Shown here piece after piece: positions 24,482 to 33,364 of a stretch of 64,000 nucleotides of DNA (within the stretch, counting starts at the first letter, position 1; each line of letters opens with the position of its first letter). Source of the stretch: Beijerinckiaceae bacterium (GTDB lineage Bacteria > Pseudomonadota > Alphaproteobacteria > Rhizobiales > Beijerinckiaceae); the NCBI GenBank assembly GCA_027533425.1, contig JAPZUD010000002.1, positions 1 to 64,000 on the forward strand, given 5' to 3'. A model generated the notes under the pieces. The model was not told the DNA's origin, did not search any database, and saw only the letters and a program-made list of their open reading frames with translations. Position numbers and translations under genes: made by a program.

Positions 24482-25345
24482 TCATCTCGGAGACAGCAGC
24501 GAGACCCGGCTGGGATTGGCTTCCGCGAGCAGCAGGGATCCATCCGAAAGCCCGAAAACGCCGTGCGCGCCATTGAGCATCGGCCGGGCCCGACCGATCC
24601 GCCGGCCATCCGGGCCGAGGCAGGTGAGGCTGGGCGTCTCATCGGTAACGTAGAGGCGCCCCGAGGCGTCGCCCCAGATCGCGACGGGGCGACGGAACCC
24701 GCCCCATTCGGTGAGATAGCGGCCTTCGGCATCGAAAATCTGCAGCCGGTGATTGCAACGGTCCACGACCACCACCCGCCCGTCCGGCAGGCACCAGAGG
24801 GCATGGGGCTCCGCGAATTCACCCGGGCCGCTGCCGAACCGTCCCCATGTGGCGAGATGGCGGCCATCCGGCGCGAAGCGATGGACATGCCAGCCGGCAT
24901 AGCCGTCGGAGACGTAGAGATCGCCTGTCGGGCCGACCGCAATATCGGTCGGATGATTGAACGGCGCATGCGGGACGCCGCGGGTGCCGATCCCGCCCAG
25001 ACGAATGCCCTCGGCCGAGAAGATGATGATCTCGTGCATATCGCGGTCGACCACGAAGATCCGGCCATCGGGATGCGCCGTCAGGCAATGGCTGTCGGCA
25101 ATCTCCTGCCCGCCAAAGGCCCCGAGGAAGGCACCGTCCGGCGCGAGGATGATCACGCGCGGATCGTCCGGATCCACCAGCGGATCATGGCGCAGCAGCA
25201 CATAGATGCGGCCATCGGGTCCGACCGTCACATCCGAGACCTTGCCGCTATTGGCGGGCCAGGCGCCGAAGGGCCGCGTGACCGTGAAGACGCGCTCGCC
25301 GAGGGCAACGGCCAGCGTATGGAGCGGAGGCGTGCTGCGCGTCAT
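24482..25345 (-). CDS. NHL-repeat six-bladed beta-propeller protein
   Basis: The 287-residue protein is built from repeated NHL-type units, for example SDVTVGPDGRIYVLLRHDP, PTDIAVGPTGDLYVSDGYAG and PHALWCLPDGRVVVVDRCNH. These form a beta-propeller like that of peptidyl-glycine alpha-amidating lyase. No signal peptide is evident. The start lies just past the PuuE stop, and the gene is the last of the ABC importer/allantoinase operon. Such propellers next to amidohydrolases may be lyases or lactonases; the reaction is not known here. Confidence 0.82.
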   Translation of the reverse strand: MTRSTPPLHTLAVALGERVFTVTRPFGAWPANSGKVSDVTVGPDGRIYVLLRHDPLVDPDDPRVIILAPDGAFLGAFGGQEIADSHCLTAHPDGRIFVVDRDMHEIIIFSAEGIRLGGIGTRGVPHAPFNHPTDIAVGPTGDLYVSDGYAGWHVHRFAPDGRHLATWGRFGSGPGEFAEPHALWCLPDGRVVVVDRCNHRLQIFDAEGRYLTEWGGFRRPVAIWGDASGRLYVTDETPSLTCLGPDGRRIGRARPMLNGAHGVFGLSDGSLLLAEANPSRVSLLSPR

Positions 25346-25348
25346 GGG

Positions 25349-26260
25349 TCACGCGCCGGCATAGGGGTGGGTGGCAGCCCAGTGGCGGGCAATGTCCAGC
25401 CGGCGGGTGATCCAGACCCCCTCATGCCCCTGCACGTAATCAAGGAAGCGCTCGAGCCCCGCCGCGCGGGCGGGATGGCCGATCAGCCGCATATGCAGGC
25501 CGACGGACATCATTTTCGGCTGGGTCTTCCCCTCGCGCCAGAGCATGTCGAACGCATCCTTGTGCCATTCGAAATAGTCATTCGAGGTGGCGAAGGCGCC
25601 GCAGAACTTGCCATCGTTATTCGCGAGCGAATAGGGCACAACGAGATGCGGCTTGCCCGAGACCGTCTTCCAGTACGGCAACTCGTCATCATACGCGTCG
25701 GAATCATAGAGGAAGCCGCCCTCCTCCACGACAAGCCGACGCGTGTTCACGCTCGGACCGTAGCGACAATACCAGCCCAGCGGGCGCTCGCCGAGCGTCT
25801 TGCGGAGGGATTCGACTGCGAGGCGGATATGTTCGCGTTCCTCTTCCTCGCTGAGCAGGAAATGCTTGATCCAGCGCCAGCCATGGCAGCAGCAATCGAA
25901 GCCGGAGGCGCGAATGGCTGCGGCAGCCTGCGGGTTGCGCTCGATGGCCAGCGCGCAGCCGAAAATGGTCATCGGCAGGCCGCGCTCCTGGAACAGCCGC
26001 ATCAGGCGCCAGAAGCCGACGCGGCTGCCATAGGCGAACATGCCCTCGCCGGCGAGATCGCGGCCCGGCACGCCCTGGTTGAGGCCATGCGCCTCGGTCA
26101 GGCCGATTTCCGTGAAATCCTCGCCATCCTGGATCGAGGGCTCGGAGCCCTCTTCATAGTTCATCACGAAATTCAGGGCGATGCGCGCCCCGCCCGGCCA
26201 ACGCGGATCGGGCGGGTTGGCGCCATAGCCGATCAGGTCGCGGTCATCGATCATCACCAT
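25349..26260 (-). CDS. puuE: Allantoinase PuuE-type polysaccharide-deacetylase-fold hydrolase
   Basis: The 303-residue protein has the NodB/polysaccharide deacetylase fold as found in metal-independent allantoinase PuuE: YGANPPDPRWPGGARIALNF, FAYGSRVGFWRLMRLF, GCALAIERNP and CHGWRWI. PuuE hydrolyses allantoin to allantoate in the purine pathway; close homologues also act on other cyclic amides. It lies 30 bp downstream of the importer permease genes, so the imported compound is probably its substrate or precursor. A second, more diverged copy is at 30468-31364. Substrate identity is inferred from family. Confidence 0.85.
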   Translation of the reverse strand: MVMIDDRDLIGYGANPPDPRWPGGARIALNFVMNYEEGSEPSIQDGEDFTEIGLTEAHGLNQGVPGRDLAGEGMFAYGSRVGFWRLMRLFQERGLPMTIFGCALAIERNPQAAAAIRASGFDCCCHGWRWIKHFLLSEEEEREHIRLAVESLRKTLGERPLGWYCRYGPSVNTRRLVVEEGGFLYDSDAYDDELPYWKTVSGKPHLVVPYSLANNDGKFCGAFATSNDYFEWHKDAFDMLWREGKTQPKMMSVGLHMRLIGHPARAAGLERFLDYVQGHEGVWITRRLDIARHWAATHPYAGA

Positions 26261-26290
26261 CGCTCCGGTTCATGCGGTTCGGTCCTGGCC

Positions 26291-27115
26291 TCACATGCTC
26301 ATGCGGCGGGTGAGATTGGTGAGGCGGTCCATCACGATCATCAGCACCAGCACGACCACGATCAAGGCCCCGGACATGGCGGCGACGCGGACATCGAGCG
26401 TCGTCTCCATCATGCCCCACATCCGGATCGGCAGCATGTTGGTGCGGGCATTCGAAAGGAAGAGCGAGACCGGCACATTGTCCATCGACGCCACGAAGGC
26501 GAGGAAGGCCCCGGCAGCGATCCCCGGCGCGATGATCGGCAGGGTGATGCGGCGGAATGTATAGAGCCGCCCGGCGCCGAGACTGGCGGAACTTTCATGC
26601 AAAGCCGGGTCGAGCTGGGTCAGGCTGGCCAAAGTGGTGCGGAAGATGAAGGGCGCGATGACCACGATATGGCCGGCAATCAGCAGGTTGAGCGAGGGCC
26701 GGAAGCCGAGGATGGAGAAATACATCAGCGTCGCGAGGCCGAAGGCGAGACCCGGCAGGATGAGTGGCGAGAGGAAGCCGGCCTCCAGAGCCCGGGCCGA
26801 GGGGCGGCTGACCCGGTTGAGGGCGAGCGCGGCAAGGGTCGCGAGGATCGCCGCGAGCGCCGTGGCGCTGAGCGCGACCCAGAGCGAGTTCGACAAGGCG
26901 ACATGGACATGCCGGGAGCGTACGGGATCGAGCAGAGCCTCGTACCAGCGCAAGGAGAAACCGGGCGGCGGGAATTTCAGCACGGTGGAAGAGGTAAAGG
27001 AGCTCAGCAGGACGATGATGACCGGCACGATCAGGATGCCGAGGCCGATCACCGCCAGCGTGCCCATCACGAGCGAATAGCCGCGATCCATCGGCGTGTT
27101 GAGCTGGCGCGTCAT
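26291..27115 (-). CDS. ABC transporter permease (PotC-like)
   Basis: The 274-residue permease has six predicted helices and the EAA-loop signature ESSASLGAGRLYTFRRITLP, which contacts the ATPase. It is of the spermidine/putrescine (PotC) type. Its start overlaps the upstream permease stop by 4 bp (27112-27115). With 27112-27966, 27994-29022 and 29055-30170 it makes a complete importer. Genes for PuuE and an NHL propeller follow, suggesting a cyclic amide or purine derivative as cargo instead of a polyamine. Confidence 0.9.
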   Translation of the reverse strand: MTRQLNTPMDRGYSLVMGTLAVIGLGILIVPVIIVLLSSFTSSTVLKFPPPGFSLRWYEALLDPVRSRHVHVALSNSLWVALSATALAAILATLAALALNRVSRPSARALEAGFLSPLILPGLAFGLATLMYFSILGFRPSLNLLIAGHIVVIAPFIFRTTLASLTQLDPALHESSASLGAGRLYTFRRITLPIIAPGIAAGAFLAFVASMDNVPVSLFLSNARTNMLPIRMWGMMETTLDVRVAAMSGALIVVVLVLMIVMDRLTNLTRRMSM

Positions 27116-27966
27116 GCGGTGGTCCTCGCGAAGCGGCCGAGCATGGCAAAGAGGCTGACACCGGCCAGAACCGCCACAAGCAGCGTGACCGAGGCCACGG
27201 CGGCGAAGGGCCAGTTATAGACCACCATGGCCTGCTGCCAGATCAGGGTCGGGAGATAGACCAGCCGCGCCCCGCCGATCACGGTCTGCGAGATGAAGGC
27301 GGTGGTCGCCGAGGCGAACACAAGGGTGGCGCCAGCAATCCAGCCCGGCAGCGAAAGCGGCAGGATCACCTTGCGGAAGGTCCGCCATTTCGAGCCGCCG
27401 AGCGCGCGGGACGCGTCGGAAAGGCTGGGATCGACCTGCCGCATCACGGTGATCAGCGGCAGCAACATCAACGGCATCTCGATCTGCATCAACGCGATGA
27501 CGAGGCCCAGCTCGGTCTGGAGGAGGTTGAGCGGGGCCGTGGTCAGACCAAGCGCCAGCAGCGCCTGGTTCAGCACCCCTTCCCGGCTGAGGATGGCGAT
27601 CCAGGCGAAGGTGCGGATCACGACCGAGGTCAGCAGCGGCAGGAGCACGATGAAGAGCAGCAGCCGCTGCAGGCCCGGACCGCTGGCGATGAAGAGCAGC
27701 GCGATCGGATAGGCGAAGAGCGTGGTCATGGCCACGGTGACAAGCCCGAGGCGCAACGTGTCCCAGACAACACCGCGATAGAAGGGATCGCCCCAGAACT
27801 TCGCCCAGGCGGCAAGCGAGAACCCGCCGAGATTGTCATCCACCGAGAAGGACATGACCAGCAGGATGAGGAGCGGGGCCGCGAAGAAGGCGAGATAGGT
27901 CAGGCCAAGCGGCGCCGCGAGGCGCCACTCCACACCAGCCGTCTCTCCTGTTGCCGCCCCGCTCAT
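27112..27966 (-). CDS. ABC transporter permease (PotB-like)
   Basis: The 284-residue permease has about six helices and the EAA-loop sequence SDASRALGGSKWRTFRKVIL. It forms the heterodimeric channel with the PotC-like permease encoded next, with a 4-bp overlap. It starts 28 bp after the solute-binding protein gene. Family assignment is clear; substrate is inferred only from neighbours. Confidence 0.9.
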   Translation of the reverse strand: MSGAATGETAGVEWRLAAPLGLTYLAFFAAPLLILLVMSFSVDDNLGGFSLAAWAKFWGDPFYRGVVWDTLRLGLVTVAMTTLFAYPIALLFIASGPGLQRLLLFIVLLPLLTSVVIRTFAWIAILSREGVLNQALLALGLTTAPLNLLQTELGLVIALMQIEMPLMLLPLITVMRQVDPSLSDASRALGGSKWRTFRKVILPLSLPGWIAGATLVFASATTAFISQTVIGGARLVYLPTLIWQQAMVVYNWPFAAVASVTLLVAVLAGVSLFAMLGRFARTTA

Positions 27967-27993
27967 GGTCCTTACCGTCCTGTTCCCGGCAGC

Positions 27994-29022
27994 TTACTTC
28001 GTGATTTCCTTGTTGAAGCGCTCGATCCAGGCCGCGCGCTGCGGATTGATCACGTTCCAGTCATGCGTGACCATCTTCGCCACCTCGTCGAGCGACTTCA
28101 CGTCGAGATTGTCGGAGAGTTTCACGTCCTTGTTGACCGGGATCATGTTGTAGGGCGAGAGCTGCAGCTTGGACTGCGCATCGGCCGCGATCACGGTGTC
28201 GATGTATTTGTGCGCGGCCTCGCGGTTCTCCGAGCCCTTCACGATATGCAGGGTCGTGGAGAAGGTGATGGCCCCGCTCTCCGGCGCGAGGAAGGCGATG
28301 TCGACGCCCTTGGCCTTCAGCGTCGCGGCATTGTTGGTGTTGGTGTACATGATGTCTATCTGGCCCTGCTGGAACAGGCCCGGCAAAGCGGCCGGAGTCG
28401 ACACGGCGGCGACCTTGGGCAGGACTTCCTTCAGCTTCTTGAAGATCGGCTCGATATTCGTGGCCGAGCCGCCAAAGGCCTTGGCCATCTCGACCAGCGA
28501 AACCGTGCCGAAGGTGGTCTGGAAACCGGTCAGGCCAAGGCGCTCGACATAGGGCGACTCGAAAAGCTGCGCCCAGGTCTTGGGCGGGTTCGGAACCTTT
28601 TTCGGGTTGTAGCAGATGCCGACAACCTGGACGTTCACCGTCACGGCATCCGGGGCGATCATGCCGGCCGGGAGCTTCGAGGCATTGGTGAGCTTGGAAG
28701 CATCGATCGGGTCGAACAGGCCGGCCTGGCGGGCTGCAGCGGAGGGGCCGGGATCGAGCACGAAGCAATCAAACGGCGGTACGCCGCGGGCGGCGCGGAC
28801 CTTCGTCACCTGATCGACGGCCCAGAGCGTGTCGAAGGCCACGTCGATGCCATGCTTGGCCTTGAGCTGCGGCGCAACGATGGCGCGATAGGCCTCGTCC
28901 CAGGTGCCGGGATAAATGGCGGCATTGAGCGAGGTCGAGGCGCGGGCCGGAAGCGGCAATGCGGCGGCAGCGCCGAGTGCGGCAACGCCCTTGAGCGCGG
29001 AACGGCGGGTCAGATCAGTCAT
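27994..29022 (-). CDS. ABC transporter solute-binding protein (PotD-like)
   Basis: The 342-residue protein starts MTDLTRRSALKGVAALGAAA and ends the signal at LPARAS. The Arg-Arg pair makes Tat export possible. The start at 29022 has AAGGAG 8 bases upstream; the frame remains open to 29109 without support. The body is a type II periplasmic binding fold of the spermidine/putrescine or Fe3+ family (NAAIYPGTWDEAYRAIVAP; QGQIDIMYTNTNNAATL). It delivers substrate to the two permeases encoded downstream. Confidence 0.9.
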   Translation of the reverse strand: MTDLTRRSALKGVAALGAAAALPLPARASTSLNAAIYPGTWDEAYRAIVAPQLKAKHGIDVAFDTLWAVDQVTKVRAARGVPPFDCFVLDPGPSAAARQAGLFDPIDASKLTNASKLPAGMIAPDAVTVNVQVVGICYNPKKVPNPPKTWAQLFESPYVERLGLTGFQTTFGTVSLVEMAKAFGGSATNIEPIFKKLKEVLPKVAAVSTPAALPGLFQQGQIDIMYTNTNNAATLKAKGVDIAFLAPESGAITFSTTLHIVKGSENREAAHKYIDTVIAADAQSKLQLSPYNMIPVNKDVKLSDNLDVKSLDEVAKMVTHDWNVINPQRAAWIERFNKEITK

Positions 29023-29054
29023 GTCGGCTTCTCCTTGTGACGTCAGGCGCCGCC

Positions 29055-30170
29055 TCATGCGGCGGGTTGGGGAAAGAGGACGGGCCTGGCATGAGGAGCC
29101 AGGGCGCAATGCGTGGCGGCCATCGGGCTGACGGGCTCGCCGGGCCGGCGCGATGCGGCGACCTTGAAGGCCTCGCCGGCGCCGGTCTCGACATCGTGGA
29201 TCAGCTCGCCGCCGATCGGCAGGCTGAGCTTGAGCGTGACGGGAATGGTCCCGGCCGTGGCCTGATCCGTCAGGACCAGTTGCTCGGGCCGGATCGTGGC
29301 GACCACGCGGTCCCCCGGCGCGAAGGGCTTGCGGCTGGCTACCTGCCAGAGGGCTCCGCTGGCGAGGCGCACGCCATAGGTCCCCTCGCCCGCGCTCTCG
29401 ACCACGCCGGCAAAGCGGTTCGAGGAGCCGATGAAGTCGTTGACGAAGAGCGTTTCGGGTTGGTCATAGATCTCGACCGGCGAGCCGAGCTGCTCGATCC
29501 GGCCCTTGCTCATCACGGCGATCCGGTCGGCGATCGACATGGCCTCGTCCTGATCATGCGTGACGAGGATGGCCGTCAGCCCGAACTGGCGCTGGAGGCG
29601 CTTGATCTCGATCTGCATGTCGAGGCGCAGGTTCTTGTCGAGCGCCGCGAAGGGCTCGTCCAGCAGGAGGATCCGCGGCCGGACGGCGAGCGCCCGGGCG
29701 AGGGCCACGCGCTGCTGCTGGCCGCCGGAAAGCTGCCTTGGCTTGCGGTCGGCAAAGCCTTCCATCCGCACCGTGGCCAGCATTTCCTTGACCCGCTCGC
29801 GGCAGGTGGCCTTGCTTTCGCCGCGCGCCTCGAGCCCGTAGGCAATGTTCTCGGCGACGGTCATGTGCGGGAACAGCGCATAGGACTGGAAGACGATGCC
29901 GACTTCCCGCCGGTTCGGCGGCAGGGTATCGACCACCCGGTCGGCGATGACCACGCGGCCCGAGGTCTGGTTGATGAAGCCGGCAACGATCCGGAGCAGG
30001 GTCGATTTCCCGCAGCCCGAAGGCCCAAGCAGCGCGATCAGCTCGCCGGCACGAACCTCCAGCGTGACCTGATCCACCGCCAGCGACTCGCCATAGCTGT
30101 GCGAGATGGCGTCGAGCGTCAGCGGCTGGCTCTGGAGATCCGATGGCAGGGCAAGGTCTGGCGAGGGCAC
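29055..30170 (-). CDS. ABC transporter ATP-binding protein (PotA-like)
   Basis: The 371-residue ATPase has Walker [10 protein letters not shown] (49-57), the signature LSGGQQQ (147-153), Walker B ILLLDEP with D171/E172, and an H-loop in [11 protein letters not shown]-terminal TOBE-type domain covers about residues 285-371. It powers the PotB/C-like permeases and is the first gene of the minus-strand importer operon. It is divergent from a second PuuE-like gene by 298 bp. Confidence 0.93.
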   Translation of the reverse strand: MPSPDLALPSDLQSQPLTLDAISHSYGESLAVDQVTLEVRAGELIALLGPSGCGKSTLLRIVAGFINQTSGRVVIADRVVDTLPPNRREVGIVFQSYALFPHMTVAENIAYGLEARGESKATCRERVKEMLATVRMEGFADRKPRQLSGGQQQRVALARALAVRPRILLLDEPFAALDKNLRLDMQIEIKRLQRQFGLTAILVTHDQDEAMSIADRIAVMSKGRIEQLGSPVEIYDQPETLFVNDFIGSSNRFAGVVESAGEGTYGVRLASGALWQVASRKPFAPGDRVVATIRPEQLVLTDQATAGTIPVTLKLSLPIGGELIHDVETGAGEAFKVAASRRPGEPVSPMAATHCALAPHARPVLFPQPAA

Positions 30171-30276
30171 GCGGAATTTCCCGGACGAAGCGGTTTTGAG
30201 GACAGCCCTCGCAACGCCCGTGCCACTCGACCGGGGCTGTCACCGGGGAAATTCGCCTGAATTTTCGGCAGGGCGA

Positions 30277-30291
30277 TGTATTTTATATACA
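30277..30291. promoter_or_regulatory. AT-rich inverted repeat in the divergent importer/PuuE2 control region
   Basis: TGTATTTTATATACA has 5-bp arms TGTAT and ATACA around a 5-base spacer. It is the only AT-rich stretch in the 298-bp gap between the importer operon (start 30170) and the PuuE2 gene (start 30468). The symmetry resembles GntR-family operators (TGTATAC type), but no regulator gene is adjacent. The rest of the gap contains no gene. Confidence 0.35.
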
Positions 30292-30467
30292 AAATTGGTC
30301 TTCTTGCCTAAAAAGCAGGCAATTCGGTACCGGCTTGTTTTCCCTGTGGGCGGCATTGGCCTTGCAAGCCTGGCCGTCGCGGATGGCTTCACAGCCCGGC
30401 CCGTGGCACGCTGGCGTGCCGATCACGAAAGACCCTGCAATGCCCCTGCCCTGTCCGAGGCCTGCCC

Positions 30468-31364
30468 ATGACGAATGACCTGACCGGCTATGGTGGCATC
30501 TGGCCGGATTTCCGTTGGCCGAACGGGGCCCGGCTAGCGGTGTCCGTCGTCGTCAATTTCGAGGAAGGCGCGGAAATGCAGGTCGGCTACGGCGATCCGG
30601 CCAGCGAGCGCATGGGCGAGGTGATCAGCGTTGTCGAGCCGGGGCGGCGGGATCGCGGGCAGGAGCAGATTTTTGCCTATGGCATGCGGGCCGGCCTCTG
30701 GCGGATGCTCGATGCGCTGGACCGGCATGGCCTGCCGGCGACGTTCTTCCTTTGCGGCATGGCGGTGGAGCGGTCGCCCGGCCTTGCCGCCGAGGTGGTC
30801 CGCCGCGGGCATGAGCCCGCCCTGCATGGCTGGCGCTGGCGGCCTCATGCCGACTATGCCAGCCGCGAGGAGGAGGCGCATGATCTCGATCGCTCGATCG
30901 CGGTGATCGAGGCCGCCTGCGGCACGCGCCCGGCCGGGTTCTTCTGCCGGGGCGCCGAAAGCGACTGGACGCGCGGTCTGCTCCGCGAACGTGGATTTGC
31001 CTATGCCTCGAATGCCTTCGACGATGACCTGCCCTATTGGGACCGCGCAGGCGGCCCGCCCCTGCTGGTCCTGCCCTACGCGCTGGATACGAATGACATG
31101 AAGTTCTTCCATCCCAACGGGTTCGTCCGTGCCGGGGAGATGGTCGACTATGTCTCCGATGCGCTGGACGTGCTTCTCGCGGAAGCCGATCAGGGCCGGC
31201 CGAGGCTGCTCAATATCGGCTATCATCTCCGCATCTGCGGGCGCCCGGCGCGCTTCCCGGCCTTCGAACAGGTTCTGGCCCGGCTGGCCGCCCTGGGCGA
31301 CCGGGTCTATGTTGCCCGCCGCGACGCCATTGCCCGGGCCTTTGCCGCCGCATGCCCGCCATGA
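30468..31364 (+). CDS. PuuE-like cyclic amide hydrolase, second copy
   Basis: The 298-residue protein is a paralogue of the allantoinase-like product of 25349-26260, with the same landmarks: YGGIWPDFRWPNGARLAVSV, FAYGMRAGLWRMLDAL, CGMAVERSP, LHGWRW and DLPYWDRAG. Clear divergence between the two suggests different substrates. It is followed after 37 bp by an amidohydrolase gene on the same strand. Together with the divergent importer it forms the core of a ring-opening pathway; allantoin is the family's reference substrate but is not proven here. Confidence 0.8.
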   Translation: MTNDLTGYGGIWPDFRWPNGARLAVSVVVNFEEGAEMQVGYGDPASERMGEVISVVEPGRRDRGQEQIFAYGMRAGLWRMLDALDRHGLPATFFLCGMAVERSPGLAAEVVRRGHEPALHGWRWRPHADYASREEEAHDLDRSIAVIEAACGTRPAGFFCRGAESDWTRGLLRERGFAYASNAFDDDLPYWDRAGGPPLLVLPYALDTNDMKFFHPNGFVRAGEMVDYVSDALDVLLAEADQGRPRLLNIGYHLRICGRPARFPAFEQVLARLAALGDRVYVARRDAIARAFAAACPP

Positions 31365-31401
31365 CAGGCACGTCTATCCTCCGGAAGCACAGGATCGATC
31401 G

Positions 31402-32943
31402 ATGACCGGAAACCTCCTTCTCGCGACCGGCGACCAGGTGCTCGAGGGCTTCGACGAAGCGGGCATGCCGCGCCTCCATGAAGAGGCTGCGCTCGTCATC
31501 GAAGGCGGGCGCATCACCGGGATCGGCCCGGCGGCAGCGATGCGGGCCCGGCATCCCGGCGCCCGCGAGATCGGCGGGCGCGGCAAGGTCATCATGCCGG
31601 GGCTGATCAATGCGCATCACCATGTCGGGCTGACGCCGTTCCAGCTCGGATCGCCCGATCATCCGCTCGAATTGTGGTTCGCCTCCCGCCTCGCGCTGCG
31701 TGACGTTGATCTCCGGCTCGATACGCTGTTCTCCGCCTTCGAGATGATCGCGAGCGGCATCACCACGGTGCAGCACCTGCATTCGCGGGCGCCGGGGGAT
31801 GCCGAGGCCGTGCTGGGCGCGGCGCGCAAGGTGATCGGCGCCTATCGCGAGATCGGGATGCGGGCCTCCTATTCGATGGCCCTGCGGGACCAGAACCGGC
31901 TGGTCTATGCCGATGACCGGCTCTTCACCGAGAGCGTGCCCGAGTCCCTTCGCCCGGCCTTGCGGGCCTATTTCGAGCGTTTCACGTTGCCGCTGGATCA
32001 GCAGGTCGCGGTGTTCGACGCCCTGCTTGCGGACCTGGCGGGCGACAGCCGCATCCGCCTGCAGATCGCCCCGGCGAACCTGCACTGGCTGTCCGACGCG
32101 GCGCTCGGGCTCGCGGCCGAACTCTCTGCCCGGCATGACCTGCCGATGCACATGCATCTGCTGGAGACGCCCTATCAGCGGGAATATGCGCGGCGGCGGA
32201 CGGGGGGATCGGCGCTGGCGCATCTGGTGCGGTTCGGGCTGGTGCAGGAGCGGCTGACGCTCGGGCATGGTGTCTGGATGAGCGAGGCCGAGATCGATCT
32301 CTGCGCGGCGCATGGCGTGCGGATCTGCCATAATTGCTCGTCGAATTTCCGGCTCAAGAGCGGCATCGCGCCGGTGAACCGTTTCCTCGCGAAAGGTATT
32401 CCTGTCTGTCTCGGCATCGACGAGGCCGGCCTCAACGATGACCGCGACATGCTGCAGGAGATGCGGCTTGTGCTGCGCGCCCATCGCGAGCCGGGCATCG
32501 ACGCGCCGCATCCTTCGGCAGCGGATGTCTTCCGGATGGCAACCGAGCATGGCGCCGCAACGACGCCGTTCGGCAGCGCGATCGGCTCGCTCCGGCCCGG
32601 TTCGGAGGCGGATCTGGTGGTGTTGGACCATGCGCGCATCACCCGGCCCTACCAGCATGCCGGAACGCCGCTGGTCGACGTGCTGGTCCATCGCGCGAAA
32701 CCGGAGGCGATCGAGGCGGTCATGGTCGCCGGCGAGGTGATCTATGCCGATGGCCGGTTCACGCGGATCGACCGTGAGGTCATCCATGAGGCGATCCGCG
32801 AGAGCCTTGCCGCGCCGCTCACGCCGGGCGAGATCGACCGCCGGCACCTGGCCGAGGCGGTGTTCCCGCATGTGAAGGCCTTCTATGATCGCTGGTTGCC
32901 GGAGGAGCCACTCCCGCCGCATACGCATTACAATGCGCGCTGA
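31402..32943 (+). CDS. ATZ/TRZ-type metal-dependent amidohydrolase (deaminase family)
   Basis: The 513-residue TIM-barrel enzyme has the N-terminal metal motif PGLINAHHHVG, the metal/His motifs HMHLLETPYQ and LGHGVWM, and a terminal metal Asp in CLGIDEAGLNDD. This arrangement fits the ATZ/TRZ subfamily (guanine, 8-oxoguanine, cytosine and S-adenosylhomocysteine deaminases, triazine hydrolases). The start at 31402 has AGGA 7 bases upstream; the frame is open further 5' but overlaps PuuE2. A C-terminal extension of about 60 residues is unusual. Its stop codon abuts the stop of the HIUase gene. Substrate is unknown; a purine or other N-heterocycle is likely from context. Confidence 0.85.
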   Translation: MTGNLLLATGDQVLEGFDEAGMPRLHEEAALVIEGGRITGIGPAAAMRARHPGAREIGGRGKVIMPGLINAHHHVGLTPFQLGSPDHPLELWFASRLALRDVDLRLDTLFSAFEMIASGITTVQHLHSRAPGDAEAVLGAARKVIGAYREIGMRASYSMALRDQNRLVYADDRLFTESVPESLRPALRAYFERFTLPLDQQVAVFDALLADLAGDSRIRLQIAPANLHWLSDAALGLAAELSARHDLPMHMHLLETPYQREYARRRTGGSALAHLVRFGLVQERLTLGHGVWMSEAEIDLCAAHGVRICHNCSSNFRLKSGIAPVNRFLAKGIPVCLGIDEAGLNDDRDMLQEMRLVLRAHREPGIDAPHPSAADVFRMATEHGAATTPFGSAIGSLRPGSEADLVVLDHARITRPYQHAGTPLVDVLVHRAKPEAIEAVMVAGEVIYADGRFTRIDREVIHEAIRESLAAPLTPGEIDRRHLAEAVFPHVKAFYDRWLPEEPLPPHTHYNAR

Positions 32944-33294
32944 TCAGGCGCCCCGGAACAGCGAAAAGCCGAAAGGCGTGAACTTGAACGGCAGGTGATA
33001 ATGCTCGGCGACCTGCCGGACATGGAAGCGGAACGGCACCTGATCGAGGAAGGGCGCCTCCCGGCCCGCCGCCGCGAAGAAGGCGCCGAGATCGAACCGG
33101 ACCTCGTAAAGCCCCGCCGTGATGCCCTCGCCTGCGGCGGAAGGATGGTCGAGCAGACCATTCGGGCCAATTGTTCCGGTCGCGACCAGAGCCGGCGCGG
33201 GTTCGAGCCGGTGCAATTCCACCGCCAAGCCCGCCGCGACCCGGCCGGTCGAGACATCGACCGCGTGAATGGAAATGCCGCCTGCCTTGCCCAT
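32944..33294 (-). CDS. uraH: 5-hydroxyisourate hydrolase (transthyretin-like), atypical C-terminus
   Basis: The 116-residue protein matches HIUase along its length: ISIHAVDVSTGRVAAGLAVE, then GLYEVRFDLGAFF and the end HYHLPFKFTPFGFSLFRGA. HIUase hydrolyses 5-hydroxyisourate, the product of urate oxidase. The family's C-terminal YRGS tetrapeptide is here FRGA, losing the Tyr and the Ser, so activity or substrate may differ. The start at 33294 (MGKAGG) was chosen over a longer frame for family length. It is the last gene of a 23-kb minus-strand cluster. No urate oxidase gene is visible in the window. Confidence 0.85.
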   Translation of the reverse strand: MGKAGGISIHAVDVSTGRVAAGLAVELHRLEPAPALVATGTIGPNGLLDHPSAAGEGITAGLYEVRFDLGAFFAAAGREAPFLDQVPFRFHVRQVAEHYHLPFKFTPFGFSLFRGA

Positions 33295-33364
33295 GGACCC
33301 CGTTCCGCTTTGCTGCCCGGGAAAGTCTAGGCGAAGGCGGCAGGCGAATCCATCCCGCCCCGGC

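Noticed and set aside
24563-27220. An 885-codon open frame on the plus strand
   Set aside because: It is antisense to the NHL, PuuE and permease genes and has no domain. The real genes have motifs, ribosome sites and tight operon spacing.
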